A DNA stretch of 14,256 nucleotides from Flavobacteriales bacterium (lineage in GTDB: Bacteria; Bacteroidota; Bacteroidia; Flavobacteriales; BACL11): the NCBI GenBank assembly GCA_002730985.1, contig PCBP01000023.1, positions 1 through 14,256 on the forward strand, given 5' to 3'. Position 1 is the first letter of the stretch. Each line of letters starts with the position of its first letter. The translations under genes and the position numbers were made by a program. The notes beneath the pieces were generated by a model, which saw only the letters and a program-made list of their open reading frames with translations, was not told the origin of the DNA and searched no databases. Below, piece by piece: positions 5,956 to 13,326 of the stretch.

Positions 5956-8900
5956 ATTATTTGCTGGCTTTGATGCTGTCTCAAAAAATCAATGGCTAGA
6001 AAAAATTAGGATTGATTTGAATAACAAGACTGAAAAATTAATCTCAAAAAATGAAGGAATAACAATTAATCCAATTTACCATGCTGATGATAATTTTACA
6101 ACACACAATTGCAACTTTCCTTCCATTTGGGAAGCTTATCAATTCATAGATGCAACAGATGCTAAATTAGCAAATAGAAGAGCTCTGGATGCTATCCAGA
6201 ATGACGTAAGTGGCTTATGCTTTTACAATCCAAACAACATAGAGGTGCTATTACATGGCATCTCTACTGAATATATTAGAATTGACTTTACAAATTACTC
6301 TAAAGAATTTCCAGGGGAGTGGGAGATATTTGCAAGAAATAAGAATGTAAAGGGAGCCTTCCATGGAGAGACAGATAGTAATATCTCCAATTATTTGGAC
6401 ACCATCTTTACTAAAGGAACAGCCAAAGAACAAATAACTGATGCGTTTAGAAAAGGCTTGAAAGCAAAAAATAAAGTGCAATTCCATTTTAGCATTGGTA
6501 GTAATTATTTTCTGGAGATAGCTAAGCTAAAAGCATTTAGGATTCTATGGAAGCATGAAACCGGAAAGAATCCCTATATATTTACTTCAACTGAAATATC
6601 AGACACAGAAGAATCCGCCTATACTATGTTGAAAAGCACAACTGGATGCATGTCCGCTATTTTTGGTGGCGCAAATGCAATTATGCTTAACCCTTCAAAA
6701 TCAACCTTCAATGATAATCCGGATTTCTTGGATAGAATATCTAGAAATCAGCAGACAATACTAAGAAAAGAAAGCTATCTTAATAAAGTAGAGGACCCCA
6801 CAAAAGGATCCTATTATGTTGATTATTTGATTCAAAAACTATTGCAAGAATTTAAGATTAACTCTAAAATAGATGAGACCCCATCAACAACTAAATGGGA
6901 AAGTCCTGAAGGAATTAAGATAAAGAACCGATACACTAAAGAAGATGTCGATAAAATTGACTATAAGAATTTTGTAGCTGGGATTGCGCCAAATCTAAGA
7001 GGGCCCTATTCCACAATGTATGTAACACGTCCCTGGACCATCAGGCAGTATGCTGGCTTCTCAACTGCAGAGGATTCTAATAAATTCTATAAAAAAAACC
7101 TAGCTAGCGGACAAAAGGGACTTTCAGTAGCTTTTGATTTAGCCACTCATAGGGGTTATGATTCCGACCATGAAAGAGTTATTGGTGATGTTGGCATGGC
7201 TGGCGTTGCTATTGACACTGTGGAAGATATGAAGATTCTCTTTGATAAAATACCATTGGACAAGATGTCAGTCTCTATGACTATGAATGGTGCAGTACTG
7301 CCAATCTTAGCTTTTTATATTGTAGCAGCAAAGGAGCAAGGAGTGAGTCTAGAACAACTATCCGGAACTATACAAAATGATATTTTAAAAGAATTTATGG
7401 TGCGAAACACTTATATATATCCGCCAGAGAATTCGATGCGGATTATCTCAGATATATTTAAATATACTTCGGAAAATATGCCTAAATTTAATAACATCTC
7501 GGTATCTGGATACCATATGCAGGAAGCAGGCGCAACAGCTGATATCGAACTTGCTTATACGCTAGCAGATGGACTAGAGTACATACGAACAGGTATTAAA
7601 GCAGGATTAGATATTGATTCTTTTGCTCCAAGAATATCATTCTTTTGGGGTATTGGGATGAATCATTTCATGGAAATTGCCAAGATGAGAGCAGCAAGAA
7701 TGCTTTGGGCAAAATTAGTCGCAGAATTCAAACCAAAGAACCCAAAATCATTAACATTAAGAACACATTGTCAAACAAGTGGATGGAGCTTAACTGAACA
7801 AGATCCATTTAATAATATAGCTAGAACTTGCGTGGAAGCTATGGCAGCAGTAATGGGGGGAACTCAGAGTCTACATACAAATGCACTTGATGAAGCTATT
7901 GCATTACCAACTAGTTTCTCTGCAAAAATTGCTAGAGACACACAAATCTTCTTGCAAGATGAAACAGGAATATGCAACACTGTTGACCCATGGGGAGGGT
8001 CCTATTATGTCGAAACACTCACAAATGAGATAGCAAATAAAGCCTGGAAACATATACAAGAAATTGAAGAACTTGGAGGAATGGCAAGAGCAATTGAGAC
8101 AGGAATACCAAAGATAAAAATTGAACAATCAGCTGCTAAGAAACAAGCTAGGATTGATAGCAGGACAGACACTATTGTGGGGGTAAACACAAATAGATTA
8201 CAGCAAGAAGATAAAAAAATTGAGATCCTGAAAGTTGACAATACTAAAGTAAGAAAATCACAAATTAATCGTTTAGCAACTATTAAAAGATCTCGAGACA
8301 ACAAAAAAGTAAGAGATGCACTAAAGAAACTAACAAATGCCTGCAAAAATAACAAGCAAAATCTTCTGGATTTGGCAGTACATGCAGCAGAACAAAGGGC
8401 AACTCTTGGGGAAATATCTGATGCTTTAGAAAAAAGCTTTGGTAGATATATTGCAAAAAATCAAACTATATCAGGAGTATATAAAATGGAAATAAAGAAT
8501 GATCACAAGTTTAAAGAAGCACTATTATTATCAGATAAATTTGCTAGTAAGCATGGTAGAAGACCAAGAATAATGATTGCCAAAATGGGACAAGATGGAC
8601 ACGATAGAGGAGCAAAGATTATTGCAACCTCATTTGCCGATTTAGGCTTTGATGTTGATGTAGGCCCCTTATTTCAGACCCCAAAAGAGACTGCAAAACA
8701 AGCAGTAGAGAATGATGTTCACATTTTAGGCATATCATCTCTAGCAGCAGGACATAAGACACTAGTTCCAGAAGTGATTAATGCATTAAAAGAGTTAGGC
8801 AGAGGTGATATACTAGTAATTGTAGGAGGTGTGATTGTTCAAGAAGACCATAAATTATTATTTAATTCTGGAGTGAGTGGAATCTTTGGTCCTGGTAGCA

Positions 8901-8956
8901 TAATCGCTGAGTCAGCAATTGAAATTCTTGAAAAGTTAATGAATCAGACTAATTAA
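5948..8956 (+). CDS. mutB: Methylmalonyl-CoA mutase, fused small (MutA-like) and large (MutB) subunits
   Basis: 1002 residues in one uninterrupted frame. Residues 1 to about 305 resemble the small, non-catalytic subunit: [13 protein letters not shown] at the start, [16 protein letters not shown] (186-201), MSAIFGGA (235-242) and [12 protein letters not shown] (280-291). This part lacks the small subunit's C-terminal B12-like domain and seems shortened internally. From about 312 a full large subunit follows: [18 protein letters not shown] (361-378), [10 protein letters not shown] (484-493), [10 protein letters not shown] (520-529) and a cobalamin domain with GQDGHDRG (881-888), where His885 is the cobalt ligand. 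Tyr368, Arg486 and His523 correspond to Tyr89, Arg207 and His244 of the Propionibacterium enzyme and support methylmalonyl-CoA rather than isobutyryl-CoA as substrate. The enzyme interconverts (R)-methylmalonyl-CoA and succinyl-CoA in propionate metabolism. Normally the subunits come from two adjacent genes. It is translationally coupled to the DivIC-like gene. Confidence 0.94.
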   Translation: MNKLFAGFDAVSKNQWLEKIRIDLNNKTEKLISKNEGITINPIYHADDNFTTHNCNFPSIWEAYQFIDATDAKLANRRALDAIQNDVSGLCFYNPNNIEVLLHGISTEYIRIDFTNYSKEFPGEWEIFARNKNVKGAFHGETDSNISNYLDTIFTKGTAKEQITDAFRKGLKAKNKVQFHFSIGSNYFLEIAKLKAFRILWKHETGKNPYIFTSTEISDTEESAYTMLKSTTGCMSAIFGGANAIMLNPSKSTFNDNPDFLDRISRNQQTILRKESYLNKVEDPTKGSYYVDYLIQKLLQEFKINSKIDETPSTTKWESPEGIKIKNRYTKEDVDKIDYKNFVAGIAPNLRGPYSTMYVTRPWTIRQYAGFSTAEDSNKFYKKNLASGQKGLSVAFDLATHRGYDSDHERVIGDVGMAGVAIDTVEDMKILFDKIPLDKMSVSMTMNGAVLPILAFYIVAAKEQGVSLEQLSGTIQNDILKEFMVRNTYIYPPENSMRIISDIFKYTSENMPKFNNISVSGYHMQEAGATADIELAYTLADGLEYIRTGIKAGLDIDSFAPRISFFWGIGMNHFMEIAKMRAARMLWAKLVAEFKPKNPKSLTLRTHCQTSGWSLTEQDPFNNIARTCVEAMAAVMGGTQSLHTNALDEAIALPTSFSAKIARDTQIFLQDETGICNTVDPWGGSYYVETLTNEIANKAWKHIQEIEELGGMARAIETGIPKIKIEQSAAKKQARIDSRTDTIVGVNTNRLQQEDKKIEILKVDNTKVRKSQINRLATIKRSRDNKKVRDALKKLTNACKNNKQNLLDLAVHAAEQRATLGEISDALEKSFGRYIAKNQTISGVYKMEIKNDHKFKEALLLSDKFASKHGRRPRIMIAKMGQDGHDRGAKIIATSFADLGFDVDVGPLFQTPKETAKQAVENDVHILGISSLAAGHKTLVPEVINALKELGRGDILVIVGGVIVQEDHKLLFNSGVSGIFGPGSIIAESAIEILEKLMNQTN

Positions 8957-8961
8957 TACAG

Positions 8962-8990
8962 CAATCACATTTCAATCTGCTAAATGATTG
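8962..8990. terminator. Possible bidirectional terminator between convergent genes
   Basis: CAATCA (8962-8967) and TGATTG (8985-8990) are perfect inverted repeats. A further TTT/AAA pairing inside is possible with a two-base bulge and a nine-base loop. It lies in the 52-bp gap between the convergent mutase and T9SS genes. The flanks are A+T-rich but have no long T-run, so it would be a weak terminator at best. Confidence 0.3.
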
Positions 8991-9008
8991 GATACTTTAA
9001 TTTAGCTA

Positions 9009-9788
9009 TCAGTTACTAACAATAAATCTTGTTGTCTTAACTTTAAATCCGGAATAGATATTTAGAAAATAAACTCCCGTCTCTAGGCTACTTATATCAA
9101 TTATTTTTTTATGAGCCCCTAAGGAAAAAGAGTTGTCCTCATAAATAGATAATAGATTCTCTCCTAGAACATTAACTATTTCAAAACTTATACTATTTAA
9201 ATTTTTTACCTCATAGTTGATGTTTAGCAAACCATTAGTTGGATTTGGAAAAGTAGACAGTCCAAGAACCTCTTCATGTTCACTAATATTTGAAGGTGAA
9301 GCTAAAGCAGTATTTATTGCAGATTGGACGTCAATAAAGTTAATCTGATTATCATTCATGTTGTAATAGACAGAATGATTAATACCTCCTAAAACTACCA
9401 CTTTGGGCATACCATTATCTCCATAATCACTCATACTTATAGCACTTGTAGAGAAGGCAGTATTTAAAGGCATTTGGTTTGAATTACCCCAATTAACTAA
9501 ATTAGAGCAAGATGTATTTGCATAATCATCAACCAAATAGAAATCTACACGACCAGGATGACTTAGTGCAAAAGAATATGCTGCATTATATGCATATTTA
9601 CCATATACAGCACATGCACCACAGGGCATCACCCAAGCAATAACTATTACATTTCCGGCATCAAGAGAATCAAATAAACTATGAGAGATTCCATTACAGT
9701 CATCTGTTGTGAAATCAGTAGCAGTTTGGGAAAACAAAGCACTACTAAAAGATGTAATACACAACAACATTAATATATACTGTTTCAT
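9009..9788 (-). CDS. Secreted thioredoxin-like protein with T9SS type A sorting domain
   Basis: 259 residues. A signal peptide (about 1-20, ending ...SALFSQ) is followed by a thioredoxin-fold region: NVIVIAWVMPCGACAVYGK (46-64) with a CxxC site (Cys56, Cys59), a helix, DFYLVDD as the next strand, and GMPKVVVLG (126-134) with the likely cis-Pro at 128. Extra cysteines lie at 31 and 94. From about 178 comes a typical T9SS C-terminal domain: STFPNPTNGLLNI, then GVYFLNIYSG and a basic end. The protein should cross the outer membrane by T9SS and be surface-bound or released. A CGAC pair suggests thiol-disulfide exchange or metal binding, but no enzyme activity is certain. It is the last gene of a probable operon, 34 bases after the TonB receptor. 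The stop is TGA, confirming the standard code. Confidence 0.85.
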   Translation of the reverse strand: MKQYILMLLCITSFSSALFSQTATDFTTDDCNGISHSLFDSLDAGNVIVIAWVMPCGACAVYGKYAYNAAYSFALSHPGRVDFYLVDDYANTSCSNLVNWGNSNQMPLNTAFSTSAISMSDYGDNGMPKVVVLGGINHSVYYNMNDNQINFIDVQSAINTALASPSNISEHEEVLGLSTFPNPTNGLLNINYEVKNLNSISFEIVNVLGENLLSIYEDNSFSLGAHKKIIDISSLETGVYFLNIYSGFKVKTTRFIVSN

Positions 9789-9812
9789 ACTTTCTTATTT
9801 TAAAGTTCTTAA

Positions 9813-9820
9813 CAAAAATA
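9813..9820 (-). promoter_or_regulatory. Possible internal promoter before the T9SS thioredoxin-like gene
   Basis: The minus strand reads TATTTTTG, an exact TAnnTTTG match, in the gap after the TonB receptor stop and 24 bases before the ATG at 9788. A-rich sequence makes chance matches likely and no -33 TTG is seen. Confidence 0.28.
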
Positions 9821-9822
9821 CA

Positions 9823-12015
9823 TTAATTTATATTATATCGAAAACCCATATAAATATTTGTACCCATTACCGGACCCCATATCAAAGATGCATCAAAGTC
9901 TTGACCAAAAGGATTATTTGGATCAATAATAGGATTAGATTGAGTATAATTTGTAATATTTTCTGCACCAATATATATATCAGAATTACTCCATTTATAA
10001 GTTACTTGACTATTCAATAATATAAATGCAGAAGAAAAATTATCACTAGTTACAATATTATCTGGAATACGACTTTTGCCTATATAATTTGCAGTAACAT
10101 CAAAATCCCATTTATCAGAATTAGTTTTATACGATAGATTTATCAAGGCTCTTTCTTCTGGCTGTAAAGGCAATTGCTTATCTATATCATCAAAAGTAGA
10201 GACAGAATTATTTTTCTTATAACTTAAACGCAGGTTTAAATTACTAATGACAGTATAATCTAAATCAATTTGCATAACATTAGCAAAAGAATTACCATTT
10301 AGATTTGCAAAAACTAATTCATTCTTATTTTCAATATCTACGACAATTTGATTCTCAAATACTGTACGATACAAATCAATATTAAGAGTTCCTTCTTGAT
10401 TTAAAAAATAAAAACAATATGAAAAATTCAATCCATTATTCCATCCAACCTCTGGCTTTATATTATCACCGATTATCACCTGTCTTGAAGAAGCTAAATA
10501 TTGCATATTCTCAGCAAGAAAACTGCTAACACGAAACGCTTTACCACTAGAGATACGAATAGCGGTTCTATCACTAGGATTATATTTTATATTTATTCTT
10601 GGAGAATAATAAATCTTATCTTGAACGTTATAATAATCAGCTCTTATTCCTGACAAAATATTTACCTTTTCATTAGTATACTGATATTCTGAAAATAAAC
10701 CAGTAACTAAATCAACACGCTTTTTTAAATTAAATGGGTTCTCAATATTTCCATTAAAACTCTCAACAAATCGATCAGCAAAATAACTAGAACCATATTT
10801 AATTAGATTTTTCTGATTTAATTGATCCTGCACAATAATATTAAATGAAAAACTTTCTTGGGTTCCCGTATAAATATTATTGCCAAATTTAGCTGCTTGA
10901 TCATGCAATGTGAAACTTGTTTGAGAACCAACACTCTTACTAGAATCGATCACTTTACCTAGTTTAGTATATAATTGCAAGATTTTATTATCAATGTTAA
11001 CAAGATACGGGTCTGGCAAATTAATATTATTAGTAATTTGACCTGACTCTCTATTTTCTATTGTTGCTCTAAGATTGATTTGAAATTTATATTTCTCAAA
11101 ACCATAATATTTCCACCTATTAAGAAAACCAAATTGCGTATACTTTGGCATATCAATAAAATTATCGCCGCCATGGTGATCAATCTCTCTATCAAAATAA
11201 CTAACATGTGTAAACAAATTACTCCTCCAATCACCTTTTTTCTTTGTAAGAATTAAATTATTCTCTAATTTCCCCGAATTATTAGCATATATATTCAATT
11301 TGAATTTATCAACATCTTCTTCAGGTTTAAAATATTCAACATTAATTTGGCCAGTTAAAGATTCATATCCATTAACTACAGATCCAGAACCTTTTATGAT
11401 CTGAATAGACTCTATCCAGCTGCCAGGAATATAATTTAACCCATAGGATCTTTGCAAGCCTCTTATTAGTGGTATTAACTCACTAGTTATTTGTATATAA
11501 TTCCCATCTAATCCAAGCATCTCAATCCTTTTAAGACCAGAAATAGCATTTGAATAAGAAACATCAACAGTATTATTTGTCTCAAAACATTCTGACAAAT
11601 TACAACATGCTGCTTTTTGAATTTCACCTGTAGACAAAGTCTGAATATTAAGAGGTTCTATTATGGATATCTTTGTTGTGTTCTGTTTTCCTTCTATCTG
11701 AACCTCCTCTAATTCTACTAAACTTTTTAAATAAAAAATATATTTACCATCTAAAACCTCCTTACTATCAAAAGTATATCCAACATAACTAACACTTAAA
11801 GTAGCTGGAAAAGATTCCGCTTGATTAATAACATAATTCCCATCTATATCCGTCGTAGTTCCAACACTAGTTTCTTCCCAATATACATTAGCTCCAAAAA
11901 TAGGCGTGACCTTACCGTCATTGGATAATTCTAATACCTTTCCTACAATTTGATTTTGTGCATTTAAACTAAAGCTTGCAATAAGAATTATTGCAATAGT
12001 TTTTATTTTTCTCAT
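9823..12015 (-). CDS. TonB-dependent outer-membrane receptor, Cys-containing plug
   Basis: 730 residues. A signal peptide (about 1-19, SLNAQ) precedes a carboxypeptidase-regulatory-like beta-sandwich (about 22-105, with the typical GANVYW, TTDIDGNYVI and SVSYVGY blocks). A plug domain follows (about 110-230, with GLNYIPGSWIESIQIIKGSGSV and GQINVEYF), then a 22-stranded-type beta-barrel to the aromatic C-terminus MGFRYNIN. The plug begins with KAACCNLSECFE (134-145): three cysteines (137, 138, 143) in a recognisable subfamily of Bacteroidota receptors. No SusD-like gene is adjacent, so this is not a polysaccharide-utilisation SusC. It imports a ligand across the outer membrane with TonB/ExbBD energy. 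The Cys-rich neighbours suggest a metal or metal complex, which is inference. A gap of 46 bases from the upstream Cys-rich gene indicates co-transcription. Confidence 0.93.
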   Translation of the reverse strand: MRKIKTIAIILIASFSLNAQNQIVGKVLELSNDGKVTPIFGANVYWEETSVGTTTDIDGNYVINQAESFPATLSVSYVGYTFDSKEVLDGKYIFYLKSLVELEEVQIEGKQNTTKISIIEPLNIQTLSTGEIQKAACCNLSECFETNNTVDVSYSNAISGLKRIEMLGLDGNYIQITSELIPLIRGLQRSYGLNYIPGSWIESIQIIKGSGSVVNGYESLTGQINVEYFKPEEDVDKFKLNIYANNSGKLENNLILTKKKGDWRSNLFTHVSYFDREIDHHGGDNFIDMPKYTQFGFLNRWKYYGFEKYKFQINLRATIENRESGQITNNINLPDPYLVNIDNKILQLYTKLGKVIDSSKSVGSQTSFTLHDQAAKFGNNIYTGTQESFSFNIIVQDQLNQKNLIKYGSSYFADRFVESFNGNIENPFNLKKRVDLVTGLFSEYQYTNEKVNILSGIRADYYNVQDKIYYSPRINIKYNPSDRTAIRISSGKAFRVSSFLAENMQYLASSRQVIIGDNIKPEVGWNNGLNFSYCFYFLNQEGTLNIDLYRTVFENQIVVDIENKNELVFANLNGNSFANVMQIDLDYTVISNLNLRLSYKKNNSVSTFDDIDKQLPLQPEERALINLSYKTNSDKWDFDVTANYIGKSRIPDNIVTSDNFSSAFILLNSQVTYKWSNSDIYIGAENITNYTQSNPIIDPNNPFGQDFDASLIWGPVMGTNIYMGFRYNIN

Positions 12016-12061
12016 TTTTAATTATTTAAGATTAATACTCAATTAAACATTAAGTAGTATC

Positions 12062-12520
12062 CTATAATAAAAATGATTGAATTTCTGCTAATTTTGGTTT
12101 AAGAAGATTTGGTGGTAGTGGCCCGTCGCTTAAACAAACAAACTGATTTTTTAAAACATAATATTTTTCATTAAGTAAGCATATATATACTAAAGCACTT
12201 GTTTCTTTAAAATCAAGTATTAATGAAGATATTAATGTTTCAAAATCAAATTGAATATTTGCGGTTTCACTTGCGCATGAATCATCTTCTGTTTGAGGAC
12301 AACATGATTGTAAATTATCTTCTTTTGTACAACAAGAAAATTCTTTCAGATCATCACTGCAAACCATTTCTTCAATTTGCATACAATTAGGCACCTGTGT
12401 ACCAAGAAAAATCTTTCCATCTTTGGAACATTGCATTTTAGAAATACTAACACCAACAGACAAAAAAACAACAAGAAATGTCAATAAAAATACAGTGATA
12501 TTTGAAAAAATCTGATTCAT
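12062..12520 (-). CDS. Cys-rich membrane-anchored protein, HYC_CC_PP-like family
   Basis: 152 residues with a single N-terminal hydrophobic segment (about 7-27; signal peptide or anchor). The mature part has ten cysteines: Cys31 and Cys46, Cys54, Cys-Cys pairs at 63-64 and 73-74, Cys81, then Cys114 and Cys129, and a late DGPLPPN motif (132-138). A Cys after the signal, a central CC and a C-terminal PP motif resemble the small Bacteroidota family named HYC_CC_PP. Here the first motif is KMQC rather than HYC, so the fit is imperfect. These proteins sit beside TonB receptors, as here. Acidic residues around the CC pairs would suit metal binding in the periplasm. Biochemical function is unknown to me. 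It is the first gene of the probable operon, with an exact promoter box eight bases upstream. Confidence 0.75.
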   Translation of the reverse strand: MNQIFSNITVFLLTFLVVFLSVGVSISKMQCSKDGKIFLGTQVPNCMQIEEMVCSDDLKEFSCCTKEDNLQSCCPQTEDDSCASETANIQFDFETLISSLILDFKETSALVYICLLNEKYYVLKNQFVCLSDGPLPPNLLKPKLAEIQSFLL

Positions 12521-12528
12521 TTGAATTG

Positions 12529-12536
12529 CAAATATA
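12529..12536 (-). promoter_or_regulatory. Bacteroidota -7 promoter box for the Cys-rich/TonB/thioredoxin-like operon
   Basis: The minus strand reads TATATTTG, an exact TAnnTTTG match, eight bases before the ATG at 12520. This predicts a near-leaderless transcript covering the three genes down to 9009. Nothing convincing stands at -33 (TTAAC is at the right distance). No operator-like palindrome overlaps it. Confidence 0.5.
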
Positions 12537-12610
12537 AGATTTATTTATTAGTTAACGGAATGGTTAGATTGTCTACCCATCTGTTCCAGTAAAATTATTG
12601 CTAATTTAGG

Positions 12611-12623
12611 AAAGGATTCCTTT
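12611..12623. repeat. Small perfect inverted repeat in intergenic gap
   Basis: AAAGGATTCCTTT is a perfect odd-length palindrome (five paired bases, three-base loop) in the gap between the DUF454 gene and the Cys-rich gene. It could be a weak terminator for the DUF454 gene or a protein-binding site. No T-run follows on the minus strand. The rest of the 144-bp gap shows nothing else beyond the promoter box. Confidence 0.25.
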
Positions 12624-12664
12624 TACAATTAAATAAGGTATAAATATATACAAAATAGAATCTA

Positions 12665-13156
12665 TTATTTTCTTGATTTAACCATTGTGGATAAATATAT
12701 TGCCCCAAGAAAACCGAAGAGAAGAATTGTGATCGCACCAAATCCATATGCATCTTTACCAGTCCAAGAAGAAGGAATTAATAATGTGCCGTCACCCTTT
12801 GACGAAACAAGCCATACAAGATAAGCAGAAACATTGCTCATTACTAAAATCATAATAGCAATAATAAACTTAACATGTTTGTTTAATGTTTTTCCTGTTG
12901 CATAATACTCAAAAATTGCTGGTCCAAAATAACGATTCGTTAAAGACCATCTAAATAACCTTTCATTAGAAATAGAAAAGCAGAAGGCAGCAGGTACAGC
13001 CCAAGAAACAGTAGGCCATCCTGGGACCCATACGCCAATAATTGATAAGATTACAAAGAAAACACCAAAAGCAATATAAAATCTGCTCTTAATAGGGTTG
13101 CTAACTACAGCATATTTAGCAACAATGTCATCAACGGTTTCAAGTCTATTACTCAT
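12665..13156 (-). CDS. DUF454 (YbaN-like) inner-membrane protein
   Basis: 163 residues with about four membrane segments (about 27-45, 47-63, 96-116 and 136-157). The DUF454 pattern is clear in the middle: IGVWVPGWPTV (40-50), AAFCFSISNERLFRW (56-70), NRYFGPAIFEYYATG (74-88) and a basic NKHVKF before the third segment. The family is found widely in bacteria, sometimes near haem- or iron-related genes, but no molecular function is established. This version is somewhat longer than E. coli YbaN, with an N-terminal extension of about 25 residues and an extra C-terminal hairpin. It stands alone between ornithine aminotransferase and the Cys-rich operon, on the same strand as both, with gaps of 170 and 144 bases, so it may be independently transcribed. 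No clear TAnnTTTG box was found ahead of it. Confidence 0.82.
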   Translation of the reverse strand: MSNRLETVDDIVAKYAVVSNPIKSRFYIAFGVFFVILSIIGVWVPGWPTVSWAVPAAFCFSISNERLFRWSLTNRYFGPAIFEYYATGKTLNKHVKFIIAIMILVMSNVSAYLVWLVSSKGDGTLLIPSSWTGKDAYGFGAITILLFGFLGAIYLSTMVKSRK

Positions 13157-13240
13157 ATAAAAATTGAATTGACTTATTCTCCAGCTTAAAAATAAATGAG
13201 GAAAAACGAAAATTTATTTTACCCGTACTGCAGAATACTG

Positions 13241-13263
13241 CTTTAAATCCACTTTCTTTAAAG
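13241..13263. repeat. Inverted repeat downstream of ornithine aminotransferase
   Basis: CTTTAAA (13241-13247) and TTTAAAG (13257-13263) are perfect seven-base arms around a nine-base loop, in the 170-bp gap between rocD and the DUF454 gene. The A+T-rich stem and absence of a T-run on the minus strand make a terminator role doubtful. Nothing else recognisable lies in this gap. Confidence 0.25.
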
Positions 13264-13326
13264 ATAGCTATATATTTTGCTAAGAATTTAACTTTAAAAG
13301 GATTTTTAAATTTCATAGTGAAATCT

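Noticed and set aside
8005..8355. A 116-codon open frame on the minus strand inside the mutase gene, with a hydrophobic start
   Set aside because: It lies wholly antisense to well-conserved mutase sequence, has no promoter or recognisable motif, and its composition is what the opposite strand of a Lys/Ile-rich gene gives.
5948..8956. The long mutase as an IcmF-type fused isobutyryl-CoA mutase
   Set aside because: There is no G-protein (Walker A, NKxD) domain, the B12 domain is at the C-terminus, and Tyr368 and Arg486 match methylmalonyl-CoA rather than isobutyryl-CoA specificity.
9709..10020. A 103-codon plus-strand frame across the T9SS and TonB gene boundary
   Set aside because: It is antisense to the end of the TonB receptor and the start of the T9SS gene, both clearly real, and its sequence resembles no protein I know.
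9823..12015. The TonB receptor as a SusC of a polysaccharide-utilisation locus
   Set aside because: No SusD-like lipoprotein or glycoside hydrolase is adjacent, the length is shorter than typical SusC, and the neighbours are Cys-rich or redox-like.
12686..12694. A perfect DnaA box (TGTGGATAA, i.e. TTATCCACA on the minus strand) inside the 3' end of the DUF454 gene
   Set aside because: It is a single copy inside coding sequence, with no second box or A+T-rich unwinding element beside it, and nearly 10 kb from dnaA. One chance match in 14 kb is not surprising.
13225..13240. Short direct repeat TACTGC with four bases between copies, considered as an operator
   Set aside because: Six-base repeats are expected by chance, and it is placed after rocD and well upstream of the DUF454 start with no promoter box nearby.
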